Assembly: GCA_006503535.1 (NCBI GenBank)
Contig: QYRS01000006.1
Span: forward strand, 1,178,001-1,242,000
Source of the DNA: Arthrinium phaeospermum
Taxonomy: Eukaryota; Ascomycota; Sordariomycetes; Amphisphaeriales; Apiosporaceae
DNA length: 64,000 nucleotides
Direction of reading: 5' to 3'
The translations under genes and the position numbers were made by a program. Shown in pieces: positions 23,399-34,319 of this stretch; the first letter of the stretch is position 1, and every line of letters begins with the position of its first letter. The notes under the pieces are model-generated. The model was not told the origin of the DNA, did no database searches, and saw only the letters and a list, made by a program, of their open reading frames with translations.

Positions 23399-23998
23399 GG
23401 AGGGGGCTGGGGAGAAGTCGCTTTGTGTATGGGTTAGCGAGGCGTTTGGCGGGGAGATGGGAAGATGGAAGGCAGCGTTTGATACCATGGTTCTCGCTGG
23501 CGGGCGGTTTTACTCATTTACGTTCGCTGTTGTAGTTCTGAGCGGTGCCAGCTTTCCGATATAGGGGCGGGTCTGGACTTGATCAGCCGACCATGCCGTA
23601 TACATCTTGAGTCTAAGCTGAGCTATATCGGCAGATATAATATTCGTCATACAGGCCGCACTCCGTACTTTTGTGTCTATCTCTACCAAACGGACGTAAC
23701 TGCGATGAATGTGGGTAGCATCTTCACAAAGACATAAAGCTATAAGACTCTTGACGGGCTGAATCTGTTGTTTATACGTCTGACCACGACACGAGAATGA
23801 TTACTACCTATCTAATATAGGCGGATGGTTCTATTCATACCCTTCACTGGACATGTCGTCGTTATCTGCCAGGGCGATTGTTCAATTAGGACGAGACTTT
23901 GAGGAGACATGACTGAACAGACCCCCTTCCTTAGCAGCCAAGTACCGTGCGAATGCAATCGACCTCCCCTCCCCTCCCCTCATACGGTAGTCTTCTCA
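23399..23998. other. Convergent intergenic region
   Basis: It lies between the 3' ends of the OPT gene and the small minus-strand membrane gene. A (CTCCC)3-type tract occurs at about 23961-23983. Nothing else is seen. Confidence 0.5.
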
Positions 23999-24274
23999 TC
24001 ACTTATAATACCCCCCCACCAGCTCCTCCTCCGACGGGTTATGCGACCGATTCATCAAGACGGCCCGGCTCGGCTTGGGCCACTGCTGCTTCTTCTGGCC
24101 CCGGCGCAGGGCGCGGCGCTCCCGGAACTCCCGGACGTGGCCGGAGCAGTAGGCCGCCACGAACAGGGCGGCGACGATGGCGATGCCCGTGACGAGCAGG
24201 ATCTCGGGCCACTTCATCTTCGGGGGCGGCACGTTTGGGTTATCCTCGTACGGCAGGTATTGTTGAGTGGGCAT
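23999..24274 (-). CDS. Small single-pass membrane protein, uncharacterised
   Basis: Intronless, 91 aa. A proline-rich N terminus (to about residue 20) is followed by one clear hydrophobic helix, ILLVTGIAIVAALFVAAYC (about 25-43). A strongly basic segment (REFRERRALRRGQKK) then predicts a cytosolic C-terminal side, and the protein ends with an acidic short tail. The topology follows the positive-inside rule well, and the frame is GC-rich like real genes nearby, so I think it is coding. I do not recognise a family. It faces the OPT gene tail to tail. Confidence 0.6.
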   Translation of the reverse strand: MPTQQYLPYEDNPNVPPPKMKWPEILLVTGIAIVAALFVAAYCSGHVREFRERRALRRGQKKQQWPKPSRAVLMNRSHNPSEEELVGGYYK

Positions 24275-25008
24275 GGTTATGGTTGGGTGGGTTTTGGTCG
24301 TTGGGCGGCGGGTGTGGTGGGCGAGGCTCGAGTTGGTGGTGGTGGTGTGACGACGGAACTGTGGGCTTCAGGTGGTGGTGCCCTTATTGCGAGAGGTCGT
24401 GTAATGGACTGCTTGGCTCGTGTGGAAAGGCTTCGGATAACGGTTGTGAATAGACTCGATTATGTCAGTTGGTTTATGACGCGTGATTTGATGTGTTAGG
24501 CACATAAAGGGGGGTCAAGCATGGGTCGTTTCTTTAGATGATGGGATGAGAAGGGACATGAGCACCGGTTCCTTTGTTGCCGGCCGTCATTGTATCAATG
24601 TTTCGTTCAATGGGAAGGCTTCACATAGCCTGGGGACAAAGCGGCCATATGCTTCAATTGAAGAAAACGGGCAAAGGGCGCCTAATCGCTGGAAATCAGG
24701 ATCAGGGTTTGGGTCGGTCTGGGCAAGTAGTGCAGACCATCGCCAAAACGACTGCGAGTTCACCAATGCTTCAAGAGACCACAAGCAGTATACCCCAAGA
24801 ACGAACATGTATATATATGATTTGATAGATCTTAATTGGCCATTATCCATTAATGACTAGACATTGAAAGTATTTTTTTGAGCTCCTGCAGGGATCGTTA
24901 AACAAGGGTATCAGCGAGTCATCGCGCGGGTACAATTAAAATCATGATACAAAGGCATCCCCAAACTCCAAACAAGTATATCAAAACATGAGGCAGTCGT
25001 CGCACTCA
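24275..25008. other. Intergenic region
   Basis: It is the promoter side of the small membrane gene (GGT/GTGG-rich, about 24275-24370) and the 3' flank of the tyrosinase gene. No further gene is seen. Confidence 0.5.
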
Positions 25009-26319
25009 TTAGTAGCTGTAGCGGTAGCAGAGGTACCCGCCCGTGGTGTCAAAGAGGTCCCCAACGGTGGCGTCGGGGCGGAGGCCCTTGGAGCTGAGGC
25101 CGACGCTGGCGGAGGCAGGCGTGCAGGGGTTGGCCTTGTCGGAGCAGCCGTCGATCTGGTTCAGGCGGTTGTTGGGGTCCGCAATCTGCCAGATACGGTA
25201 TGCGTGGTCGACAAAAGCGTGGTGCAGGAAGAAGGACGGGTCATTGGGCGACGTAGGGACGCCGGCCATAACGGCACCCACGCCGTTGTGGCCATAAGCA
25301 TGAGGGCTGGGTTGAGAACATGTTAGTATGGCAACATGCTAAAAGAAGAGGGGGACGGGAGTGCATACCCTAGTTCTGCGCAACCTGCCATGTCGGAGAA
25401 CTTCGGATGAGAGTTACACGTGTTGATGAACATTTGGTTGCAGTTGGCCGTGGAGCTCTCGTCAACACCGCGGGAAAGGCATGTGTCACCGCCGACAGTC
25501 AGCTGCTTGTTGGCGAAAGCCTGCGAGTCATATTGTCAGTTCAAGTTCGAATGAAGGCGAGGTGATATGAGAACAGAAGAGACATACACCATCAGTGATG
25601 CACCAACCCAGGCCGTCTTTGGCCAACGGGGCACTGCCAATATAGTCCGAGGTGAACATGGGGGCCTTGGAGAAGTTGCCGGCGTCGCGGGTCTCGTCCC
25701 ACCAGGGCAGGGGGCCGGTGAGGCCGCCTTCGGACCGGAGCAGGTCCTCAAAGAGGTGGAGGTAGTACCGGTGCCAGAGCAGGAACTGGGCGACGCCGTG
25801 GATGGTCTCGGTCATCTGGTAGTGGACCGAGACCAGGTCGTCGTAGCGGCTCTTGGCGCCCGAGGCCGAGAAGGCACCCGAAGCCGGGAGGTCCATCAGC
25901 TTCTTGACGGCCTGGACCCAGCCCTTGCGGTCCTGCTCGCTCATGTCGCGCCACTCGACGCGGACGGACGGGTTGGTGCAGTTGCCGGACTGCCGGGCAG
26001 TGATGACGGAGCGGGCGTGGGGGTGGGCAGCGCCGCCGAGATAACTGGCGCTGTCGTGGTCCTTGATGGTGTTCCAGTCGATCTGGTGGGACGCCGTCGA
26101 CAGCAGGCTGCCCAGGCCGCCCGCCAGGTCGCTGCCCGCCTTCTTGAGCGCGGCGTCGAGCTTGGCCTTGGCCTCTTCTAGTGTTGTCGTCTTAAACTTT
26201 CCGAACTGGGCTAGGTCGACGGGCTTCGGGGCGGCTCGCTTGGCAGCGGAGGAGTCTGAAGGTACCGCCAGGGCGGACACGGAAGCAGCGCCACACAGGG
26301 CGATCACGGAGAAGCGCAT
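25009..26319 (-). CDS. Secreted tyrosinase (type-3 copper monophenol/diphenol oxidase)
   Basis: Three exons: 26319-25588, 25520-25369 and 25306-25009. The introns are 67 and 62 bp, and the protein has 393 aa. A signal peptide is clear (MRFSVIALCGAASVSALA). A helical Lys/Ala-rich pro-region runs to about residue 110. The CuA site has His166, His174 and His183 (HYQMTETIHGVAQFLLWHRYY). The CuB site is in exon 3 with HAYGHNGVG and NDPSFFLHHAFVDH (about 297-328). These bind the two coppers that oxidise phenols to quinones. The protein lacks the long C-terminal extension of intracellular tyrosinases and ends YRYSY, so it belongs with short secreted fungal tyrosinases. Cys residues between the copper sites (GDTCLSRG, NTCNSH, GCAEL) likely form disulfides. 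Pigment or phenolic detoxification roles are inferred. Confidence 0.93.
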
Positions 26320-29300
26320 GATGTCTTGGAGATGTGTGTCTCGCAGGAAACCCCTGGGGAAGAGTAAGATCGTGGTGGGAAGAATGGGACTGAGAAGGCG
26401 GGTGGTGGTGTCGAGCCAAGCGATCTTGAAGGTGCGGCGGTGGTCATCTTCATATATGTAGGCTGGCAGAGGATGGACACGGCAGTTACCTTGGCTAATG
26501 CACGCGATCCATAGGGGAAACCGGACTCGTTGGACGAGAAAGTGGACGAGAAAAGCGGCCTGGTGTTGGTCTGCGCCCGTAAGCAACGAGAGAAATCCAT
26601 CTGCGGTCGCAATGGGTCGAGGAGATCATCGACCGAGGGGGTGAGCTACCAAGTTAGGCGGCAACAAGTGGGAGGTGGTCGAGTCGCCCTCCCGAATGCG
26701 TAGATGATGTGCACTGCAGTCACTGGTCAGGGATCCGGGGTGTGGGCATTTCAGGTTCGGGTGACAGTTTTCAGACCCTCGGTGTTTTTTTCCACGTTAG
26801 CCCGCCCACTGGAGCCAACGAGCTTGCGCGTCGGGTCTCTCTTGGGGCCAGTGAGCCTGTGTGGTACAGTGGATGTGCAGGCCTATTTTCCATTTGCCAT
26901 TCCATTGTAGTACCTAAACGCTTTCGTAACCGACATGGAAATCCGTAAGTGCGGGAAATACCCTAATAATAGGAGTGCTGGCTGCTTGCTGCTCTGCTGC
27001 GGGTGCAAGTTGCAGCCAGTCTTGCGCGTGTCGCTCGCCTGTCGGCTGTTTTGTGGCCGTGGGGTCTTTTTGTTTCTTCAGTAGCCGCTCATTACGACGT
27101 CAGGGTCCAGCACGGCGGACAGCAGAGTATGCCTGACAAAGCTGACTGCAGTCAGTTGGCAATGAGGTCACCATCTGCATTCCAGTCAGCTTTTTCTCGG
27201 CTGCTTCTCGTGGCCGTTATCTGCCTCGATTGGCGCGATATACTCTGACTGTACTTTTTATCGGGGGAGAGTGAGAGTGGTGCATGTTGCAGACGCCGTG
27301 CTGTTGTGTTGCTGCTGCTGGGCTTGGATACGAGCTTTCCGCACTGATGCAACCGATTTCCCATTGGCGCTATCGGCGTCGATCTCCCAGCGCGCCATCT
27401 TGGTCCAGCGTCTAGCCGGTTAGCTGGCTCTAGGTTCCCCAGATTTCATCTCTCTGGTAGCCCACCAATCAGTGATCTGCCACTCTTCCATTGCACCACA
27501 GAACACACCACGAACCACAGAACACCACCCGCCCCCACTCGCACCAAATCTCTCAAACCTCTCGACAACTTACGCAGGTTCACGTCATTTCCCCCCCTCG
27601 CGTTCCTCGCCCGTTATCACCTAGGTGAAAAGGAAAATGGCCGTATTGCCGTACTAGTCTCGCAGCTTACTCTCCTGATTCTTAGAAAAGACAGGCAATA
27701 ACCTCCTTTAAGCTTGGCCTACTGTTACCTCCTAACTCCCCCTAAATCGGAAGACTCCCCCCTATTGGCAATGGCCTGCCTACACTACTGTACCCGACGC
27801 ATAGGGTTGACTGGCATCGTTGAACCATGGCCGTATCTCACCCTGAGGTGACAACTCATGCCACATGCAGTGTAGCACGATGCTCGGCAGGTAGGTGATA
27901 TCAGTAACAGCGACCAATACCAAGCCCACGCAGGTGCGCTCTTACAAGACAGAAGAGTAATCGGGGCGGGCTTGCCGAACACGGCGTAACTTGATGCGAA
28001 ATGTTGCGCGCCGCCGGAGGGGCGGGCATCTCTACAATTCGACAATTGGCTGTCATCCTATGTCAACCTACATGCTCGACCCCTTTTGTCTGACATCACA
28101 AACTCATGGAATCTTGTTTTTTGACGCTGCCAACTTCAGCAGCAACAGCAGCAGCAGCAGCCACCGCTGACTCTTGCCACATATCATGATCCCCGTATTG
28201 CTCTTGGTATTGTCCGCCGTCATTTGGCGATGCCACGATATCATCAACATCACCATGCCCTTCCTCGCCTTTGCGGCTGCAGGAATTGCTGGCTGACAGC
28301 ACCTCTGCATGTCTTATTGAAGGCATACAACATGCCACTAGCAGTTGTCAATGAATACATTCCTGATGAAGTCACAGATGATGACCAATGGCTCCTTCAC
28401 CGCCCGGGACATTTCCTTCATCTGCATTTCAGCTTTTTCCGAATGTCTAAGACAAGACAGAAGAAGCACACGTGGAACGGGGTTCTTCTGTGTACCTCAT
28501 CTTGTTACTGCACTTTGATATAGTGAAGCGCTTCATGTGTTGTAGGTAGACAGAACTCTGCCTTGTACGCCAGTGTCCCATATAGTCGCTGCACTTTGAT
28601 ATAGTAAAGCGCCTTCTGTGTTACTGGCCTTGGAGGTAGGCCAGGATAGACTGATGCCGGAGGAATCGTATCTACTCCAGGAGATCTCGGGTCTCACTAC
28701 ATCGGTGTCCCACCACTTCCCTGGCGATTGACCGAGAAACCATGCTTGAATTAGCCTGGGCAAACCCTGCAGCTGCAACGGCGTCAACGGCAAGGTATGC
28801 TTATTCTGGCAACTCGGCGTCTTACGTGCGAATATGCAAGGCAAACACCGGCAACACCAATGCAGCGCACGGTAATGTGGCGCATTCTGGGTCTTTTCGC
28901 AATTAACATCTCCTGATTTACACCTTGCTTCCATGTTGTCTGGATTGGTCCATCAGACTCAACTCGGTTGGCTGGGTGGTACGTACTTCGTTCAAGGCCG
29001 GACCTCGTCCGAACTGAACGCGCGATCTTGATCTACTTCGGGATGGATGTTGTGTGAGCCAATCTCATCCGGCCATTTGCAACAATACTGATATCGTCTC
29101 TTCTGCATGCAGCTATGTGATACTCTTGAATTTCATAGCACATACGATATACTACTATTGACACAGCAAGAAGGAGTTCATTCTATACCGCTTGTATAGA
29201 GTTGAGCGCGGCCAATGGTAGCCAAATTGTATGACAACAACAGAGTGAGTGGTCTACAAACTCAGCTGGATGGCCAACACTACAATTCTGGGGCTCTTGA

Positions 29301-29462
29301 AGAACGCCCACCTCGGTAATTTTGATGAGCTTTACGCTATAACAACAACACTAAAAAGTAAACAACACCGAGTATGATTAAAATCAAAAACGGCATGATC
29401 AGATATGATGGATCAGACAAAATTTGAATGCATTTCGTACAGAAATGCAAAAAGAAATATTG
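26320..29462. other. Long gene-poor region
   Basis: About 3.1 kb. It holds the tyrosinase promoter, a short ACCACAGAACAC direct repeat (about 27493-27529), a C-rich run near 27590, and a CAG/CAA trinucleotide tract (28137-28160). The direct repeat at 28510-28623 is listed separately. I see no supported gene. Confidence 0.55.
28510..28623. repeat. Direct repeat pair, about 32 bp, 81 bp apart
   Basis: GCACTTTGATATAGTGAAGC (from 28510) and GCACTTTGATATAGTAAAGC (from 28591) each continue into a similar CGC-CTTC/TTCA-TGTGTT segment. The units differ at only a few bases. No reading frame or known element is associated. Confidence 0.6.
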
Positions 29463-29564
29463 CGACGCGAGCAGGATTTGAACCTGCGCTCCCGAAGGAA
29501 ATAGATACCTAGAACCGAAAATTCAATTCTAGTCTATCGCATTAGACCACTCTGCCATCGCGCC
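29463..29564 (-). tRNA. tRNA-Ser (anticodon AGA) with intron
   Basis: Read on the minus strand, the 5' stem GGCGCGA pairs with TCGCGTC at the 3' end, followed by discriminator G. The anticodon stem ATAGA/TCTAT encloses CT-AGA-A. An intron of about 20 nt follows position 37 and contains TTCTAG, which can pair with the anticodon region, as in typical nuclear tRNA introns. A long variable arm (CCTTCGGGAG) and T arm GCAGG-TTCAAAT-CCTGC confirm the serine type. A run of five T follows on the minus strand as Pol III terminator. Confidence 0.93.
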
Positions 29565-31300
29565 TCAGTCGCTGGAACTCCTAGATCCTTGTTCGATGTA
29601 AATTTTCGGCTTACGCAAGTCTATGTGGCGTGGAGACTTGGGCTCTGGGCTCTCGAGCGGCCAAAGCTATGGTGGCGAAAGGCGCGAGTGTGCTCAGGCG
29701 ACCGATGGTGGTGGATCGGCTGTGCAGTGTGCAAGGCGGCCAAGGCCCCGTTCAGCCCCTCCCGCTGTGCATGTGGACAGGACTGGCCTGGCCGGTGGGT
29801 TTCACCAGTTCAGTCGCTTCCATCCATTCCGTATCTGAAGACCCTTTCCGACTTCTGGACTTTTCGAGGTTAGCCTTTGGTACGCTGCACATTGATATCT
29901 TCAGCTATCCGTGAAGAGCGCCTTCAATTGAAGATATTAGAGAGCAGCCCAGGCAGTTGGCTCGTTGACTTGAATCGATACGCCAGTTAGTGTCCATGTA
30001 CGGGTTGCTGGTCCTAGGTGGTTTCTCGTATCTGGGCCACAAGAATCGACACTAGCAGCAGTAGGGCGCTCATCGCTTTTTCAGCTTCTGGGGCGGCTCT
30101 TCTTGGCTCTTCGGAAAAGCACGCCTCTTTGAGCGGAAAAGATGCCGGGGAATGGAGCTAAGCCAGTGTCACTAATAGGTAGTAGTGAGTTCCGGTTGGC
30201 GGCGGCGGGTTGGTCTAGCAATCCCACAAAATGACAAGGTCGATCTGCGAACACAGCGAATGCGAGTCAGTTGTCAGGTGCCGTTGGTGGTTGGTGGCTG
30301 TGCCATGCATGCGTTGTCGGAACTCAACCGCCATGCTGGCAGGTGGCAGCTTCCCACCATCTATGTATCTGACCATCAATCTTTTATGGCCTAGGAAGTG
30401 GAGAGTAAAAGTCCTATCAATATCAACAGTTTGATGATACAAACTGCTTGCAATTGGAAGGGGCTACTGGTATCAACGAAGGGAGACAGCTAGACCCTCT
30501 CTTGTACTGACCTCTGTAGCAAGTAGATTGTTTGTTGCCAAGCACCAGGTCCTTCTCATTTCGTCATTCAACCCGTCAACGCAAGGCGACTCCTTCTGCC
30601 TAGCTTGCTAGCCAAGCTTGCTGCGGTCCGGCCAAGTGATGATGGACTGGCCTTGCGATTGTCTCACAGGTCATATTAGCTTGGAATGGAGTTCTTGTCT
30701 GCTTACTATTCTGCTCGATCGGCTAATCAGACACTGCATACGTGCCCCGTAGCAGATCCATTTTTGCGACGAGGTGGCATTGATTTCGTAGCCGCTACTC
30801 CGTACTTGGGTCTCGATTCGGTTGGCCGTCAGCAATATCTGGGTCGTCCTGGCGTGATGGTTGGCTCGTTGGGGGACGTCGCCTACTTACTGTAAGCCTG
30901 GGTGCCTGGTTAGGCCCGACGCTTGCCCGCTTCAAGGCTGAGTTGTTTGCTTCGACTGGCCCTAGACTTACAATTGCCCCTGCATTTATTGCTTTCATCC
31001 TCGCTTCGTCGTCATTACCCGGCAGCTTTGCGAGTGTGCCTGGCGGCCTGCAGGTTGCTCCGGGAGGCAACTGAACTGTCAGAAATAGCAAACCAAGCCA
31101 ATCATGGACAACTAGGTTGCGGCGTAGCAGTATCATATAAGTACTACAACCCCGTCTGGCAAGCTGCACTTGATTTGTTTTGACCCTTCACCCATCCATC
31201 TACCAACTCGTAACATTCGTCCTGCGTTACTTCGTAGTACTACCCTTCGCCACTTGAACATCAACTATTCAGTAAACCGAATCAGCCACCGTCCATCAAG
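29565..31300. other. Gene-free intergenic stretch with promoter of secreted-protein gene
   Basis: Nothing coding is supported. Near the right end, a CCAAT (about 31098-31102) and an ATATAAG element (about 31135-31141) lie about 200 and 165 bp before the next ATG. Confidence 0.5.
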
Positions 31301-31966
31301 ATGCACAACCAAGTCCTCCTCAGCGCCGCCCTGGCCGGCCTCGCCTCCACCGTCGGCGCCACCTACAACCACGCCGCCGCCAACCAGCTGCGCGACCTGA
31401 CCGCGCCCGCGCACGTGGTGGCCCGCCAGGCCTCCGAGTCGGGCTCGTCGGACTGCACCTCGTCGGCCGTCAAGCTGATCGCCGGCCTGCCGACCCCCAC
31501 TGGCGAGCTGCTGAGCTACTACGCGACGGCCAGCGACGTGCCCCAGTTCACCGAGACGGCGGTCCCGACCAACCTGGCCTCGGCCTGCTCCGCCCTGGGG
31601 TCCCAGATGTCGGTGCCCTCGTCGCTGTCGGCGCCCTTGTCAAGCTACGAGTCCACCCTGCTCGGCTGGTACAGCAGCCACACCCAGGACATTGCCGGCC
31701 TCATGTCGGCCTGCACCGCCGACCCCATCTTCTCCAGCGCCGAGAGCCTGCTCGCCCAGGTCACCAAGGAGCCCGCCTGCAAGTCCCTCCTCGGCGACGC
31801 CAGCATCGCTCTCCCCACTCCCACCCCTACCGGCTCCGGCTCCTCCTCCGGCGAGGGCGCCGCCCAGAGCTCTGAGCCCGCTAAGGCTGCTGCCCCTAAG
31901 CCCACCGCTCTGGTTGCTGGTGCCGTGGCCGCTGCCGGCTTCCTCGGCGCCGTTGCCATGCTGTAA
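31301..31966 (+). CDS. Secreted, GPI-anchor-type protein (infection-structure-specific-protein-like)
   Basis: Intronless, 221 aa. An N-terminal signal peptide (MHNQVLLSAALAGLASTVGA) is followed by a domain of about 50-165 with four cysteines (DCTSS, SACSALG, SACTADP, PACKSLL) and helices such as AVKLIAGLPTPTGELLSYY. A Ser/Thr/Pro/Gly-rich stalk (about 165-195) leads to a hydrophobic C-terminal tail of small residues ending GAVAML with no charged residues after it, as expected of a GPI-attachment signal. The layout resembles ascomycete cell-surface proteins named infection structure specific. That name rests on homology I cannot check here. Location at the cell wall or plasma membrane is inferred; molecular role is unknown. 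Confidence 0.85.
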   Translation: MHNQVLLSAALAGLASTVGATYNHAAANQLRDLTAPAHVVARQASESGSSDCTSSAVKLIAGLPTPTGELLSYYATASDVPQFTETAVPTNLASACSALGSQMSVPSSLSAPLSSYESTLLGWYSSHTQDIAGLMSACTADPIFSSAESLLAQVTKEPACKSLLGDASIALPTPTPTGSGSSSGEGAAQSSEPAKAAAPKPTALVAGAVAAAGFLGAVAML

Positions 31967-33266
31967 GCTGGCTATATGGAAACGATAGACGCAGATTGGA
32001 ATGGATAATGATTAATGGATGGATGTACTATACGCATAAATGTAGTATCTAGTCCCAACGAGACTGCGACTCTAATATACCCTCGTCTCAGATCACTTTA
32101 CTTGCTGCGTTACTTTTGTCGCTGTCAGGCAGCCATTGACACATGGTTCATTCTTATCGTGACCTTCAGATTCTATATGTATGCGTGCCCGTCACTTTGA
32201 GCGACCTTGCTCTGTAATTTACATATCGCGCTATGCTTTGGCGTGTTCTTCTGGTCATTGGATATGAATGCGAGAGACCATCGTACCATCCCGGCTACCT
32301 ACCTACCCATGCTGACCCAAATCTGTTGAGCCCCTTCCGGCCACTACCCAATTACACAAGCAGTCTTCTCCCGATGTTCGATGACTGGAGCCCGGGCTGA
32401 TAAGAGGGCCCGCTGGGCGCTGCGCTGTAAATTCGCTAGCAAGCATTCATTCCTTCTTCCCAATTATCTCTACCCGACTGTACCGCGCCGTAGCCATGCC
32501 GCCGTTTCAGGCAAACTCGGTTACTGTGCCGCTCGCTGAAATGTGCCTTCTTTGGCAACAAAACAGCGCTGGCGCAAACTGTGCCTCTTGCAATTTCATC
32601 ACGGCTGACGGCCAATCTCGGTAGCTGGGGTTTCCCCATAGTGGAGTTTTTGTCAACATGGTTCCTTTTAATGGCGGCTTTGGCCCGACCAGGGCTCCAG
32701 CGCAGCGGCGCGTCGTCCACCTTTTGTTTCTTCGCTCTTAAGCTCTCAAGGGCAGCGATTGAACTTCTGATCTGTTATTCGCATGTAAATGTTAAACGAA
32801 ACGTCAGGCCCCATTGTGGCGAGATGTATTCTGGCGGATCGTGATCGCTTGTTTGGCTGGCCAGCCGTCGCATCAAGTCGAGTCCTCGCTGGTCGTCTTC
32901 GATTGGAAAGAGAGTGGGCATGAAAGTGAACCGCAATTGCCTTTGAATTTAGTTATATGTACATAGCAACCTCTGGATATTGCTTATCGAGATTCCGCAA
33001 GAAATCATTTCGCCCTTCTGTCCTTGTGATAACTCGCTTGTTCCTAAATCAGGGTATATGGAATGAAGATCACCTCCGCGACGAACCGAATGATATGTGC
33101 ACCACTTCTCTCCCGCCGAACTCTAGCCTCCCTTCTCCTCGCTGGGGCCGCTTGTCCCGTCCTCTTTCTCAGTAGCCGCCCGTCTGACATGTCATCCGAT
33201 TGACGGCTCATCCCAGCCGCTCTGCTAACCCATGCTATACACACCGCAAGCACGAAACCTCACGGC
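31967..33266. other. Convergent intergenic region
   Basis: About 1.3 kb between the 3' ends of the secreted-protein gene and the minus-strand hypothetical. Only short unsupported open frames are present. Confidence 0.5.
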
Positions 33267-34319
33267 CTATCGTCTCGTCGACACCCGGCTCGGCGCGATC
33301 CACCACGACCTGGGGAACTCCATCCCCCATTTCCCCATCAGCCGTTCCAGCTCTTCTCGCTTCCCCGGGACCACATTCACGAAGATGCGTCCCCGTTCCT
33401 GGCTATCACCACCTCCCCTACCATTCCTACCACTGCTCATGCGAGGCTCCGAATGCACCGCCCCCCGTCCCGGCCCAATCCGAAAGAAAGCGCACTGCCC
33501 CGGCCCCGCCTGCACGACGCCCAACTCCTTCAGGGAGCCGCCGAGGTCGCGCCGCACGTCGTCCGCCGCCGACGCGCAGCCGACGCAGCGGATCGAGGTA
33601 CAGGCGTGCTCGTTGGCGCGCCGGGACGTCTCCTTGGCCGAGCGCTGGCGCTTGCGGGCGCGGTGCTGGTGGGGGCCGGGGATGAACATGGTGGAGGGGC
33701 CCAGGAGGGTGGTGCAGATCTTCCAGTCCGTCTCCAGGTCGAGCTGCTGCTGCTGCTGCTCTTGCCGCCGCCTGTTGTCGGGGAAGAGCTCCTCTTCGTC
33801 CTCCTTGGGCTTGGGCGTCGATGGGATGGGCCAGAAGGACCACCTTCTCGGCGTCAATGGTAATAAAGGTGATGATGGTGCCGCCGCGGACTTCTCGTTA
33901 CTGCTGCGGCTGTTGCTGTTACTGCTACTGAAGAACATATCGTCAGTGTGCCACCGCGGCTGGTCGTATTCCGCGGTGGGCGTCGTGGCCCGGATCGTCA
34001 GCCAGTAGTTATCCAGCCCGTTCTCGGCCACGAAGCGGTTGAGGAAGTCCAGGAAGGGCAGGAGGCGGCGATTCAACAGGTCCAGGCCCGAGCCGGCGGT
34101 CAGCGCCACCGCGGCCCATTCGTGCAGGCTTGGAGGCAGCTGCGAGGCCCCGGCGCCGTCCAACAGAGGGCCGCAGTAGCTCCAGAAGGCATCGCGCCTC
34201 ACGCGGAGCAGATCTGCCTCTTCTTCTTCCCGTACACCATCTGTCGCCTCCGTATACCCGCTATCGCAATAGGTGATGAAGGCGAAGTCCTCTGCTGGCA
34301 AGGACGTGACCTCGTCCAT
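33267..34319 (-). CDS. Hypothetical protein with HxD...H pattern (possible dioxygenase-like fold)
   Basis: Intronless, 350 aa. The family is not recognised. The N-terminal third is acidic, then hydrophobic helical (LLNRRLLPFLDFLNRFVAENG). A block YDQPRWHTDDMFF (about 118-130) precedes a low-complexity insert with Ser/Asn, Pro and a QEQQQQQ run (about 130-195). A basic stretch (RARKRQRSAKETSRR) follows. The C-terminal third has GQCAFFRIGPGRGAVHSEPRM and RIFVNVVPG. The WHTDD...HSEPRM...FVNVVP order recalls the HxD...H iron site of Fe(II)/2-oxoglutarate oxygenases, with a possible Arg after it, but this is inference only. No signal peptide. The start is an ATG shortly after a stop in frame. Confidence 0.7.
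   Translation of the reverse strand: MDEVTSLPAEDFAFITYCDSGYTEATDGVREEEEADLLRVRRDAFWSYCGPLLDGAGASQLPPSLHEWAAVALTAGSGLDLLNRRLLPFLDFLNRFVAENGLDNYWLTIRATTPTAEYDQPRWHTDDMFFSSSNSNSRSSNEKSAAAPSSPLLPLTPRRWSFWPIPSTPKPKEDEEELFPDNRRRQEQQQQQLDLETDWKICTTLLGPSTMFIPGPHQHRARKRQRSAKETSRRANEHACTSIRCVGCASAADDVRRDLGGSLKELGVVQAGPGQCAFFRIGPGRGAVHSEPRMSSGRNGRGGGDSQERGRIFVNVVPGKREELERLMGKWGMEFPRSWWIAPSRVSTRR

Noticed and set aside
16859..26319. A secondary-metabolite cluster around the transporter and tyrosinase
   Set aside because: There is no polyketide synthase, NRPS, terpene cyclase or P450 in the region, so the OPT gene and tyrosinase are not supported as a cluster.
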